This document shows, piece by piece, positions 51,801 through 60,129 of a stretch of DNA of 60,322 bases. Origin of the DNA: Methanobacteriota archaeon (lineage in GTDB: Archaea; Thermoplasmatota; Poseidoniia; Poseidoniales; Poseidoniaceae); NCBI GenBank assembly GCA_014240385.1, contig JAAZXA010000024.1, forward strand, positions 1 through 60,322, in the 5' to 3' direction. The number at the start of each line of letters is the position of its first letter. The stretch's first letter is position 1. Made by a program: the position numbers and the translations under genes. Under the pieces are notes generated by a model. The model had not been told where the DNA came from, ran no database searches, and was given only the letters and a program-made list of their open reading frames with translations.

Positions 51801-52535
51801 GTCTTTGAGTTGCATTCCCCATCCATAGTCTCCCTTCATCATTATGAAACGGCTACCGTCCAATTCGAAGGGCATGACTCTTGCTTCCAAGGTTAATTGA
51901 TTTGAAATATTGATATTACTAACATCCTCCATTATTGCCTGAGGTGCTGATTGTTGTTCTTGCTTTGCAGGGAATAGGACTGCATTATCAGCGCCTTCAC
52001 CGATTTCAACTAGTCCATACGCAACTTCATCTCCTGTTTGGTCAATCCATTGGCCGATTTGAATTTCCCCTGATGCATCGGCTGAAATGATCATGTAATC
52101 TTCGCCCTCTCCCATAGAAGGTTCATTCATTGCCCAGTTTCGGTACCATGCTGGTTGAGGTGAATCCCATTGCCAATATCCTTCTTTGTTGGCATCTGTC
52201 AGTCCGCTCCAAATATCTCGGGGCGTTCCATTCCAAGAAGAAAAGGTGGATACCACCCATTGGTTTTCACTTGGCCCGTTGATGGTGACTAATGCCCCGC
52301 CAAGAGCTTCTGCATTGGCTACTGATTCACTGTGATTTGCTTCTTCTAGGAGGTAATAGGTGTGGCTATTACCTGGGTTTGTGTATTCAGCAAGTACATT
52401 GGGGGTTGCATCGGGGTTGTTTTCTTCAGAAACGCCGCCTTCTTCTGCCCCTACTGTCATAGCAAAAGGAGCAAGTAACATCATCAAAATTAGAGTGATG
52501 GGCAAAATTCCGCTAAAGCGAAGGCTGTTTTGCAT
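48828..52535 (-). CDS. Giant surface protein: C-type-lectin-like, LamG, PPC-like and EF-hand domains, one membrane helix
   Basis: A 1235-residue exported protein. A signal peptide covers about residues 1-29. A C-type-lectin-like domain spans about 50-178, with the WSGLTDANKEGYWQWDS and MNEPS segments typical of the fold. A LamG/concanavalin-like domain follows (about 185-375, with DDVRVWNRVLTADEM). Four PPC-like beta domains of about 110-150 residues span 395-905. An EF-hand region follows (LDSDGDGQLSEEEF, DTDRDESLSFNELLL, DKNGDGIIDGNEF, about 920-1050). One membrane helix lies near 1105-1128 and a 105-residue cytoplasmic tail ends the protein. It probably binds glycans or particles at the cell surface with calcium. 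Confidence 0.88.
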   Translation of the reverse strand: MQNSLRFSGILPITLILMMLLAPFAMTVGAEEGGVSEENNPDATPNVLAEYTNPGNSHTYYLLEEANHSESVANAEALGGALVTINGPSENQWVVSTFSSWNGTPRDIWSGLTDANKEGYWQWDSPQPAWYRNWAMNEPSMGEGEDYMIISADASGEIQIGQWIDQTGDEVAYGLVEIGEGADNAVLFPAKQEQQSAPQAIMEDVSNINISNQLTLEARVMPFELDGSRFIMMKGDYGWGMQLKDGILHYANDYAIRNHPSLDGVEFLTDEWAHLAITIEEGVGGAFWVDGEYAGAISANDSQIPAGDFGSNQCYQSGEDCDEFYIARQGAGCDCNNYEGVLDDVRVWNRVLTADEMKNASNGILLNNSGLELELDFDEGSGDFSFDGVNNSKLELQKTIWVDLDGKPLVNAKQLEQNDSFSLSGKENTRHLFWIDVPERVQFMNIEFWGWDGKASMFIRQGAIPTEDVNNYSSEDNNRGGGDWDIGWGYGNFAWPDAGVWWVSVEGENQFQQYSLSLWMNQVPEPPALEQMTELHNGIAVPDQDIDSSDVAYYYVNVTEPIEKIEILTYGGHGDGDLHVAYDADPVEWNGGGGNFWIDDWGEVIGAANGRQVGQPGDDDKSLISGNERYGSSAGGDNDEKVTILNPMEGIWYIGVEAFENTRDMNIVARFSYPPANADPLNSIELQPGVPYFPVSGNEDSDRYFHINVTQGTERLEVQLKGGNGDADLYVSHGDVPSREHHQLGSSNFGNSEFVANNMPPSGQYFILVTGYAIFDDLTITASFTESSDYKPEIKPIQLFNNEAVNHLRATEGDELLFYFNLEEDANSLSVSLNFGNGNPNLFVSNADDSWDSTGRGPWESLWIEEATAGRYDVKVVAANDFDGSTIRAEWYSWDNPDIPDIPPEAQTDCKATADFVMKFLDSDGDGQLSEEEFNMQSTEPSPGDDWDWEDEDMIVNGRQRPDGQGRPDDTSETDDGEIEFADIDTDRDESLSFNELLLYACSCKTELTLAEDWKGDMDEEAFNEFEWKNNFTFEELDKNGDGIIDGNEFNDAGDICETTWDPFDLNQEKPEEPVDEKPKEEDGILGTEYLSGLDKEVIVPLAAGIGILVLVLVIMAFAQVKKSNDGDKWDAMEEDIISRETETLLDNAQGSSFSEIPTMIAPDPMAEAPVPIVMDDILGDLGLDEVAIKGVSVDAPPSHIMGALQPGGSEQIEWPSGSGNMFTRSSFDAEWEQS

Positions 52536-52555
52536 GCTGTTGGCTGAAAACGCTC

Positions 52556-52566
52556 AATAAATAAGG
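52556..52566 (-). promoter_or_regulatory. TATA box for the giant surface protein gene
   Basis: The minus strand reads CTTATTTATTG, centred about 26 bases before the ATG at 52535. No ribosome site precedes that ATG, so a leaderless transcript is likely. Confidence 0.45.
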
Positions 52567-52582
52567 TTCCGCATTGATGACA

Positions 52583-52599
52583 TATGACCTACGGTCATA
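52583..52599. repeat. Perfect inverted repeat between the helicase and surface-protein genes
   Basis: Arms TATGACC and GGTCATA are exact complements around TAC. It begins four bases after the helicase stop on the minus strand and ends about 20 bases before the TATA box of the surface-protein gene. It may end the helicase transcript or bind a regulator upstream of the promoter. Confidence 0.45.
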
Positions 52600-52602
52600 A
52601 TA

Positions 52603-55600
52603 TCAGTGCATTTTTTTGCCACCAATTCTGATACTAGTTTTTAGCGGCAGTTGATGTTCCCAAGCAAATTCCTTGACGATACGCCAGCCAGACTCCTCTC
52701 CAACGAAATCTGTGACGTCGATAACCTTCTCTCTTGTGTTAGCCTTGAAGGCGGCAACAGGTTCAGCATTTCTAAACACCAAATAGGCCGAGCCAAAGCC
52801 AAATCTTTGGCGTAAAATATCAGAAAAGTATGGCGCTAAATGGTCAGAAGGTGGGAGAACGAAATCACGGATAGGTGCTATATTCGATGATTCTTCCAAC
52901 AAGCCCTTCCTCCCCCAACAAACTTCATGTAAATCATGAATTAAAAATCCCTTAATCAGTGTACCATCTTCTTCAAACTCGGCCAAAATTGACTTCACTT
53001 CTTCAGGCTTGAATGCGGTGCCAGCAATACGTTGCAGTTGTTTTAACGTTAAGACGGGGAATGCTTTGACTAATTTGCGTAAATATTCCTTGCGTAGCAC
53101 CGGTCTATCGGTATTTGCTAATGGGTCAACTGTCTTGAATCCAGAACGGTAATCTTGGACCAAATGTCCACTCCGGAGAAGAGGCTGAATCAACTTCCTG
53201 AATGCTGCTCTCTTCATCGCCGCTCTTTCCATGAATAATTTTGGATCTGAATTATTCTCGAAGAAATCAAGTACATCCCATAATTCATCATCCGGCTCCA
53301 TTCCTCGAATAGTTACTAACTCACGGAAATGGTCCAAGGAAGCCCATACTTGATGCCCCCTCAAGTTAATCCCCATGTGTAGCTGATTAGCAGTAGCCAT
53401 ACTCTTGAGATTGACACGATATAATTCACAGCGTCCACGCAAAGCAAAGTCATCCCTTGTTTCAGTCATGTGCTTGAGAGCCATCGTCTCATTTTCAAGT
53501 CTCGAATGCTGGTGTAAGTGGTGTTGGTGAAAGAGTGCTCTCTCTGCCAGTTCACGCGGCTGAGGGTCGATGACACCCCCGCGAATCAAGCGCTCTCCCG
53601 CCTTCTTGAAGCCGATTCCCTCTAGTACCTTTAGGGAGGTTTCATCGAGGTCAGATACAGGTTCACCGTTGAATGCAGTCATTACAGCTACGTCGATTAA
53701 TTGGTCAGACCAATTATCTAGAAGCACTTCAAAGGCTATGCAAAATTCATCTAAGTATGCATATGGCACTTGTAAATCCTTGACCTCAAGATAATCATTA
53801 ACCCTATACATCAGAATTTTACCAACTGGGTCAACTCCCTTGAATACCGGCAAATACCATCCACCCTTCAACTTGGAACGAACTTCCCAAATGAATCTCG
53901 AACAATATGGGTCGGATTGAGTGAGAATTCTCAAAGTGCGGTCTTCTCTGCGCGGAGTTCTGAGGAATTCTGCTTCCTCTGGAGTGCAATAGAAATCAGT
54001 AGGTTCGGGCTGTAGCGCTACAACTCTAGTGATGCGCCCTTCTGCTTCTAGATTACGTAGTGCCATCGATAAAATTTCTGCTGCTCTTGAGACATAGAAG
54101 CGTAAAGTATGCAGTTTTACCGGCCCCATCCGCCTGATTAATTCAAGTAGGGATTCTTCAAATTCCATTGGTTTTTCCACAACTCTGCGGAAATATGTAA
54201 CCCGGCGGCGGCGGCCTTCTTGGTCTTCGAATTGCTTGACCACGACCAATTGCCTCTCAAGATTTGAAAGGCTATTTTTGAGGTCTCTTTTTAGGGCCTT
54301 ATATTCATCTCCTTTTGGATAATCTCGCAGTATTTCTTGCCTAGTAATAAGATCCCCTGGTTGTATTTTGTTGAGTAATTCCATATCTAATTCATTTAGC
54401 CAAGGTTCCGGCCTTAATCCAAGCAGCATTGGTAGATTTGCTAGTGTTGTATAGCCTATTCTATTGTGTAGTAGCCTACCCATAATGACGTCGGAATCCA
54501 ACTGAAGGTCCTTCCAATCTGCAAATCTAAAATCTTTGACGCGATAGAGTAATTCCTGTTGCTTCTGGAATAAAATATGGTCATCAAATGAGGCGAAAAT
54601 ATCGCTATGTACCTTGAATGACTTCTTTAGAACTAGATTTTGCAAGGTACGATATTCTACAACATCATCCTCTCCACCTGTAATTCGGTGTTCGTCGACT
54701 TTGAGTATGTATTCTGCCTCAGTGGTTTGTCTGAAGAAGCCCACCGAAATTACATTTCTAATCTCCAACTCATGGAGTATTGTTTCAATTTGTTTTTCAG
54801 GGAAAGGTAGTCTTTCAGTCATCATTTCTGATTCCAGAGGACCTTCACTACCTAACATCTCAACAACTTTGACTCGCAATGCTTCGTGCGCATCTCCAAT
54901 CGGTTGGTCCTTCCATTTTGTAGGAGTTGTACCATCAAACTCCGTTGCTAACTTGAAAGTTAATCCGCCAGCGTATAGGTCGCGTAAGTCGTCAATTTCG
55001 CTACCGCCATTGCTGGCTAACACAGCTAAAGTACCATGGATTTCCGCCATATATTCGCTAAACCACTTGCCATCTACTTCGGAATTACCTGTACCATCAA
55101 TCTTTGTTATTTGCTCAGTTTGGCATAATTCCCCGACCCAACCTTTGATCGTCTCATTATCGATATCCTTTAATTTCTCCTTGTAAAGTGGGTTACTCAT
55201 GCTGCGTGAAAGTCCCCCTCCATGCTCCATCAAATGGAGCAAACTCTTGGGGTCAGTTGGAATTGGAACTTTATTAAGATAATATCCATCTAATTCTTCC
55301 TTAGTTAATTCTGTAGCCAAAGAACGTCGCCCTAGAAGCCTCATCAGAATCTTCGGGTCCATGTCATTAATCAGATAAGCACGGGTTCGCATACTCATCA
55401 AATCTTCAAATGAGGACATGAATAGACTCATCCCAATCTTAGAAGGAATCGAGACCTTGGTATGGACTAAACGAACGTTTTCGTCCTTGGAGCGTTCCAG
55501 AAATTCTTCTAATCCATTGATATCTATATCTTGCCAAAAAATTTCATTTTTTGCTTCTCTAATCAAAAGGCTATCTTCCATTGTTCGATGTTTGACTAAT

Positions 55601-57918
55601 AATGCATCTGCTTTTTGTTGAAATTGTTGCGGACTAACTTCTTCAGCCCCGATTCTACGGGGGATTATCATCGAACGTCCAGCAACTTCCTTGAACCGCT
55701 TGGTGAATAATTGAGTTGTTATGATGTAATGCTCGATAACATCCATATGGCTTTGAGTTTGGAACAACTCGTATAGATCTTGAGGGTCTATTTCATGGCT
55801 GGTTTTGAATAGAATTCCATTTTCATCAAAGGATAATTCGATGACATTTATTTCTTTTGATTGGGCTAGGCCTGCAAGGAAATAGCCCAATGCCTGATTG
55901 AAGCCCCGGCCACGACAAGTTGTGAAAAGGTAAGTTGGCAAGCCACCAATGATTTGTTCAACCAATAATCGATTAGGGTCGGGAACTTGGAATGTATCGA
56001 TAACATGTTCTCGTAAATGGCGTGCAATTGCAACAGACACTACCTCTGAAAGCCCATATACTTCGGTAAGAATTTTCTTTGGCTCTTCACCACGTCTTAA
56101 ACAAACTACGATATTCTCTATCAACTGTAATAGATGGCCTGATAATTCTGGTGAACGAGAACGGGCTTCGCCACTCCACGATGGCACAGTTGGGCGATGC
56201 CCAGTTACCGGATTGACATTGACCCTACTTCCTTGTATAGAATTGACACGATATGTAGAACCACCAAGTAAAATAACGTCTGAAGAACGAAGGTTGGCAA
56301 CGAAGGAGGAGGAAAGTTGACCCAAAATACTGCCATCCTGATTGAAAACTAAGAAATTATTGTCGGGGGCGATGGTACCTACATTTGTATAGTAAATCAT
56401 CCTTGAATAGCCACGCTTTCCATAGAGGTTTTCTTCCCAATCTATCCACACTCGGCGCTCATCTTCTAACATATCAAGAACTTCGATGAAATCATCATAA
56501 GGTAAAGTTCGGTATGACCATGTTCGCTTTACAATATCATAAATCTCATCGATATCGCGGTCTTCGATGATTACTTGACCAATTGCGAACTGTGCTAAAA
56601 CATCTAAACAATTCTGAGGGAAATTTAACTTATCCATATCACCGATTTGGATAGCCGCTTGTAGGGCTGCCATCTCAAGTAGGTCATCAACACTTTGAGG
56701 CAATAAACGAGCTCTTGGAATACCACCAACTTGGTGACCAGCACGTCCAATCCTCTGAAGTGCTGTTGCAATACTGCCAGGCGATCCAATCTGAACAACC
56801 ATGTCCACACTGCCAATATCAATTCCCATTTCCAATGAACTGGAAGTAACAACTGCCCTTAATTCGCCTCTCTTCAATTGGTTTTCTACCCCTAACCGAA
56901 TCTGTTTATCCATCGAACCATGGTGTCCTGCAACTAAGTCCCCCATGCCAAGGACCTTCAGACGTTGTACTAATTCCTCAGTCATCTTTCTAGTATTTGC
57001 AAAGACAATTGTAGTATTATGAGCCTCTATTAAATCCTTGACTAATTCCACATTGTTATCGAGAATATCTTTTATTGGTAAGTCGCTAAAGCGTTTTGAG
57101 GATAGTAAAATATCCAAATCTAATTCTCTTGCTCCACTAACCTTGGCAATGTTGATCAGTGATTCTTCACCATCAACTTCTCCTGATGAAACTAGATATT
57201 CAGCCACCATTTCCAATGGTTCCATCGTTGCTGAAATTCCAATTCTTTGCACGGGGGCCTTCAGTATTGTGTCTAGATGAGAAACTGTCAACGCTAGGTG
57301 TGTTCCACGCTTTGTGGGGACAAGGCTGTGCATTTCGTCTATGATTAACCATTCACAACTATCGACGATAGGTTGAAATCTTTTACTTGAAATTGCAATG
57401 GCCATGCTTTCAGGTGTTGTTATCAGAATGTGAGGTGGTTTACGAAGCATCTTTTGGCGCTCGGATTGAGGAGTGTCGCCAGTTCGAAGACCTACTCTAA
57501 TTTCTTGAGTATTGTCTGGTAAATACTTAGCTTTGATTTCCTTTAATGGTTTAATCAAGTTCTTTTGAATATCATTTGCCAAGGCCTTGATTGGGGATAT
57601 GTAAAGGCAGTAGACTTTCTCTTCTAATTCCTTATTCAAGGCTTTTCGTACTAATTGGTCAATTATTGTGAGGAATGCCGTTAGGGTTTTTCCAGAACCG
57701 GTTGGAGAACAAAGTAGTAGGTGAGATCTGTCCATAATGGCTGGAATTGCCAACTTTTGAGGCTCGGTGAAATCAGGAAACGTATCCTTGAACCAGTTTC
57801 TAACTGGAGGGCTTAGACACTCCAATAATTCCTCAGTAGAAGAGGGTTCATTCAGATAACGAATCTCTGTAATACAAAATCCTCCCGTGGTGGTGATGGT
57901 CAGTCGGAACGATACCAT
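52603..57918 (-). CDS. Lhr-family ATP-dependent helicase with AlkZ/YcaQ-like C-terminal region
   Basis: A 1771-residue superfamily 2 helicase. Motif I CSPTGSGKTLTAF lies near residue 70, motif Ia ISPIKALANDIQ, motif II DEMHSL near 195, motif III ISATME, and the second RecA domain has VTSSSLEMGIDIG and QRIGRAGHQ. Winged-helix and Lhr core domains follow. From about 1270 the sequence resembles AlkZ/YcaQ-type DNA glycosylase domains (TQSDPYCSRFIWEV near 1335, GGWYLPVFKGVDPVGKI, FHQHHLHQHSRL near 1469). The bacterial Lhr C-terminal region has a reported uracil-DNA glycosylase activity; whether this one does is unknown. Archaeal Lhr is usually about 900 residues, so this is long. The ATG start lacks a ribosome site, and an ATT at residue 16 follows GGGAGG. 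Confidence 0.9.
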   Translation of the reverse strand: MVSFRLTITTTGGFCITEIRYLNEPSSTEELLECLSPPVRNWFKDTFPDFTEPQKLAIPAIMDRSHLLLCSPTGSGKTLTAFLTIIDQLVRKALNKELEEKVYCLYISPIKALANDIQKNLIKPLKEIKAKYLPDNTQEIRVGLRTGDTPQSERQKMLRKPPHILITTPESMAIAISSKRFQPIVDSCEWLIIDEMHSLVPTKRGTHLALTVSHLDTILKAPVQRIGISATMEPLEMVAEYLVSSGEVDGEESLINIAKVSGARELDLDILLSSKRFSDLPIKDILDNNVELVKDLIEAHNTTIVFANTRKMTEELVQRLKVLGMGDLVAGHHGSMDKQIRLGVENQLKRGELRAVVTSSSLEMGIDIGSVDMVVQIGSPGSIATALQRIGRAGHQVGGIPRARLLPQSVDDLLEMAALQAAIQIGDMDKLNFPQNCLDVLAQFAIGQVIIEDRDIDEIYDIVKRTWSYRTLPYDDFIEVLDMLEDERRVWIDWEENLYGKRGYSRMIYYTNVGTIAPDNNFLVFNQDGSILGQLSSSFVANLRSSDVILLGGSTYRVNSIQGSRVNVNPVTGHRPTVPSWSGEARSRSPELSGHLLQLIENIVVCLRRGEEPKKILTEVYGLSEVVSVAIARHLREHVIDTFQVPDPNRLLVEQIIGGLPTYLFTTCRGRGFNQALGYFLAGLAQSKEINVIELSFDENGILFKTSHEIDPQDLYELFQTQSHMDVIEHYIITTQLFTKRFKEVAGRSMIIPRRIGAEEVSPQQFQQKADALLVKHRTMEDSLLIREAKNEIFWQDIDINGLEEFLERSKDENVRLVHTKVSIPSKIGMSLFMSSFEDLMSMRTRAYLINDMDPKILMRLLGRRSLATELTKEELDGYYLNKVPIPTDPKSLLHLMEHGGGLSRSMSNPLYKEKLKDIDNETIKGWVGELCQTEQITKIDGTGNSEVDGKWFSEYMAEIHGTLAVLASNGGSEIDDLRDLYAGGLTFKLATEFDGTTPTKWKDQPIGDAHEALRVKVVEMLGSEGPLESEMMTERLPFPEKQIETILHELEIRNVISVGFFRQTTEAEYILKVDEHRITGGEDDVVEYRTLQNLVLKKSFKVHSDIFASFDDHILFQKQQELLYRVKDFRFADWKDLQLDSDVIMGRLLHNRIGYTTLANLPMLLGLRPEPWLNELDMELLNKIQPGDLITRQEILRDYPKGDEYKALKRDLKNSLSNLERQLVVVKQFEDQEGRRRRVTYFRRVVEKPMEFEESLLELIRRMGPVKLHTLRFYVSRAAEILSMALRNLEAEGRITRVVALQPEPTDFYCTPEEAEFLRTPRREDRTLRILTQSDPYCSRFIWEVRSKLKGGWYLPVFKGVDPVGKILMYRVNDYLEVKDLQVPYAYLDEFCIAFEVLLDNWSDQLIDVAVMTAFNGEPVSDLDETSLKVLEGIGFKKAGERLIRGGVIDPQPRELAERALFHQHHLHQHSRLENETMALKHMTETRDDFALRGRCELYRVNLKSMATANQLHMGINLRGHQVWASLDHFRELVTIRGMEPDDELWDVLDFFENNSDPKLFMERAAMKRAAFRKLIQPLLRSGHLVQDYRSGFKTVDPLANTDRPVLRKEYLRKLVKAFPVLTLKQLQRIAGTAFKPEEVKSILAEFEEDGTLIKGFLIHDLHEVCWGRKGLLEESSNIAPIRDFVLPPSDHLAPYFSDILRQRFGFGSAYLVFRNAEPVAAFKANTREKVIDVTDFVGEESGWRIVKEFAWEHQLPLKTSIRIGGKKMH

Positions 57919-57962
57919 ATATCAACAGTTGCATTGGAAAGGCTGTTTTTAGTGAAGTAAGG

Positions 57963-58283
57963 TTAGTTCTTCGGCTTTGGCCAAGAAATTGCTTGCTTAG
58001 AAAATCGTTCAACTGTTTCGGTCAGGAATTGTGAACTAGGATTCATCAGTGGAGAGGTTTTGGAATTAACCGGTATCGGAATTTCGAATAAGGCACCAGT
58101 TGGGCATGAGCCAATACAAGAAAGACAACCTACACAGTTTTTTTCAACGACAATCACAGGACGTTTTCCCTTTTCACGGGTATTTTCTGCCAACGGCAAT
58201 AATGCCTCAAATGGACAGAACGGAATGCACAGGTCACAACCAGTACAATCTTCCTCTGTGATAGCCACCATCGCCTGTCCCAT
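57963..58283 (-). CDS. Two-[4Fe-4S] ferredoxin with C-terminal extension
   Basis: A 106-residue ferredoxin. The first cluster motif is CTGCDLCIPFCP near residue 13 and the second CVGCLSCIGSCP near 50. An 18-residue insert between the halves holds NTREKGKRPVIVVEK. The C-terminal 35 residues beyond the second cluster are not typical of small ferredoxins. It would carry electrons at low potential for oxidoreductases in the cytoplasm. The ATG at 58283 is the first in frame. It lies 44 bases before the helicase on the same strand, and its start faces glyS. Confidence 0.9.
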   Translation of the reverse strand: MGQAMVAITEEDCTGCDLCIPFCPFEALLPLAENTREKGKRPVIVVEKNCVGCLSCIGSCPTGALFEIPIPVNSKTSPLMNPSSQFLTETVERFSKQAISWPKPKN

Positions 58284-58372
58284 TACCTATGCCAAGCCTA
58301 TCATTGTCATCAACTCTTGCTCATCTCAGGTCATATTCATAGGCGGGCAGTTATGCGCTCATTTCGGTCTTC

Positions 58373-60085
58373 ATGGGTGATGCAGTAAGTGAGAGGCTTG
58401 AGCGTCTCAATTCCATGCTCAAAAGGAGAGGCATTATTCTCCCTGCTTTTGAGATTCATGGTGGTGCAGCCGGGCTCTACGATTTTGGGCCTCTTGGGGG
58501 AAGATTACGAAATAGAGTTCAGCAAATATGGTTAGACCATTGGCTCTCTCAAGGTGATATTACCGAATTAAGTTGCCCCACAATAACCCCTTATTCTGTG
58601 CTTGAAGCAAGTGGACATGTCGGTGAATTTAGCGATTTTATGACAGCCTGTGATGCTTGTGAAGAAGCCTTTAGAGCAGACACCCTACTCGAAGAATACC
58701 ACTCCACTCCAGACTCATTATCGAAAGATGAGTTAGCACAGGAATTAGCAACACATTCCCCGCCTTGCCCTAATTGTAATGAAAGGAAATGGGGTGAGGT
58801 TAGTGCTCAAAATCTAATGTTCAATACCCGTATAGGTTCAGGAAAAAGTGGAAGAGATGGCTTCATTCGCCCTGAAACTGCACAAGGGATGTTTACAAAT
58901 TTCCAGTCTCTTTACCGACATTTTAGGCAACGCTTACCATTTGGAGCAGTTCAAGTTGGCAAGGGGTACCGCAATGAAATCAGCCCTCGCCAAGGCATGA
59001 TTAGACTGCGAGAGTTAAACATGGCGGAATTGGAATATTTCATCGACCCTGAGGTTGAGATTAAACATGATTTCACTGCTTGGAATGATAAAGAAATGAG
59101 ATTGGTTCCAGATGATGGCCTAGAGGTCTCGATGAGCATTCCTGCAGCATTAGAGTCGGGAATCATCCGCCATGGCACAGTTGCATGGTATATGGCAAGG
59201 ACTGCTGACTTATTGGAAAAACTTGGGATCGACCTCACGCAATTACGCTTTCGCCAGCATGAAGGGGGAGAAATGGCTCATTATGCAAGCGACTGCTGGG
59301 ATGCGGAAATCCACGCTTCATATGGCTGGGTAGAATGTGTGGGGATTGCTCACCGGGGTTGCTATGACTTGTCTGCCCATGAACAATATACTGGTCAACG
59401 ATTGAAAGCATGGCGAGCATGGGATATACCTAAGGAAATCGATGTGGAAATTACAACCATCAATGCTGCAATGGCGGGACCAGCCTTCCGAGCGCAAGCA
59501 GGAGCCGTCAAGCAAGCCTTGGAGGCGCTCAACACAACACCAAGCGAATTCCCGTTCACTCTACAACTAGAGGACGGAAGTGAAGTTGAAATTGAAGAGC
59601 AGCATGTGAAAATCGAGCGCCGATGCGAAACCATCAATGGCGAATGGTTCACTCCCCACGTAGTTGAACCAGCATTTGGAATTGACAGAATTATCTGGCA
59701 TATTCTCGACCATGCTTGGACTGAAACCGAGAAAAATGGAGAGCCATATTCATTGCTGAAACTAAGTCCAGATATCGCCCCACTAGATGTAGCAGTAATG
59801 CCATTATTTGAAAAAGACGGTATGGAAATAATAGCCGGAGAATTACATTCCAGCCTATGTGGGACTTCGGGGATCCTCTCATCTTATGATGCCTCAGGTA
59901 GCATCGGAAGGCGCTATGCACGTGCCGATGAAGTTGGAATCCCTTGGGCAGTTACAATTGACCATCAAAGCCTTGAAGACAAAACTGCAACAGTAAGAAA
60001 TAGAGATTCACAACAACAAATTCGTGTCAAGATAGAAGCAATTCCAAATCTAATTCATTCCTCTTCAATGATTGATTTGTTCTAG
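58373..60085 (+). CDS. glyS: Glycyl-tRNA synthetase, archaeal/eukaryotic alpha2 type
   Basis: The 570-residue class II synthetase has FEIHGGAAGLYDFGPLGGRLRNR near residue 27, FRPETAQ-type segment IRPETAQGMFTNF, motif 2 KGYRNEISPRQGMIRLRE near 200, and EPAFGIDRIIWHILDH near motif 3. A CDAC...CPNC zinc-binding insert lies at about 101-142. The C-terminal anticodon domain (IAPLDVAVMPLF) follows. It charges tRNA-Gly. The domain order and missing beta subunit match the archaeal and eukaryotic form. The ATG at 58373 is the first in frame. Confidence 0.96.
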   Translation: MGDAVSERLERLNSMLKRRGIILPAFEIHGGAAGLYDFGPLGGRLRNRVQQIWLDHWLSQGDITELSCPTITPYSVLEASGHVGEFSDFMTACDACEEAFRADTLLEEYHSTPDSLSKDELAQELATHSPPCPNCNERKWGEVSAQNLMFNTRIGSGKSGRDGFIRPETAQGMFTNFQSLYRHFRQRLPFGAVQVGKGYRNEISPRQGMIRLRELNMAELEYFIDPEVEIKHDFTAWNDKEMRLVPDDGLEVSMSIPAALESGIIRHGTVAWYMARTADLLEKLGIDLTQLRFRQHEGGEMAHYASDCWDAEIHASYGWVECVGIAHRGCYDLSAHEQYTGQRLKAWRAWDIPKEIDVEITTINAAMAGPAFRAQAGAVKQALEALNTTPSEFPFTLQLEDGSEVEIEEQHVKIERRCETINGEWFTPHVVEPAFGIDRIIWHILDHAWTETEKNGEPYSLLKLSPDIAPLDVAVMPLFEKDGMEIIAGELHSSLCGTSGILSSYDASGSIGRRYARADEVGIPWAVTIDHQSLEDKTATVRNRDSQQQIRVKIEAIPNLIHSSSMIDLF

Positions 60086-60129
60086 GCTGCTACGTCACCT
60101 TCAAGGAGCCTCGGTAACAAGGGCTCATC

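Noticed and set aside
48828-52535. Giant surface protein as an archaeosortase (PGF-CTERM) substrate
   Set aside because: Its membrane helix is followed by a 105-residue cytoplasmic tail, and no PGF motif precedes the helix.
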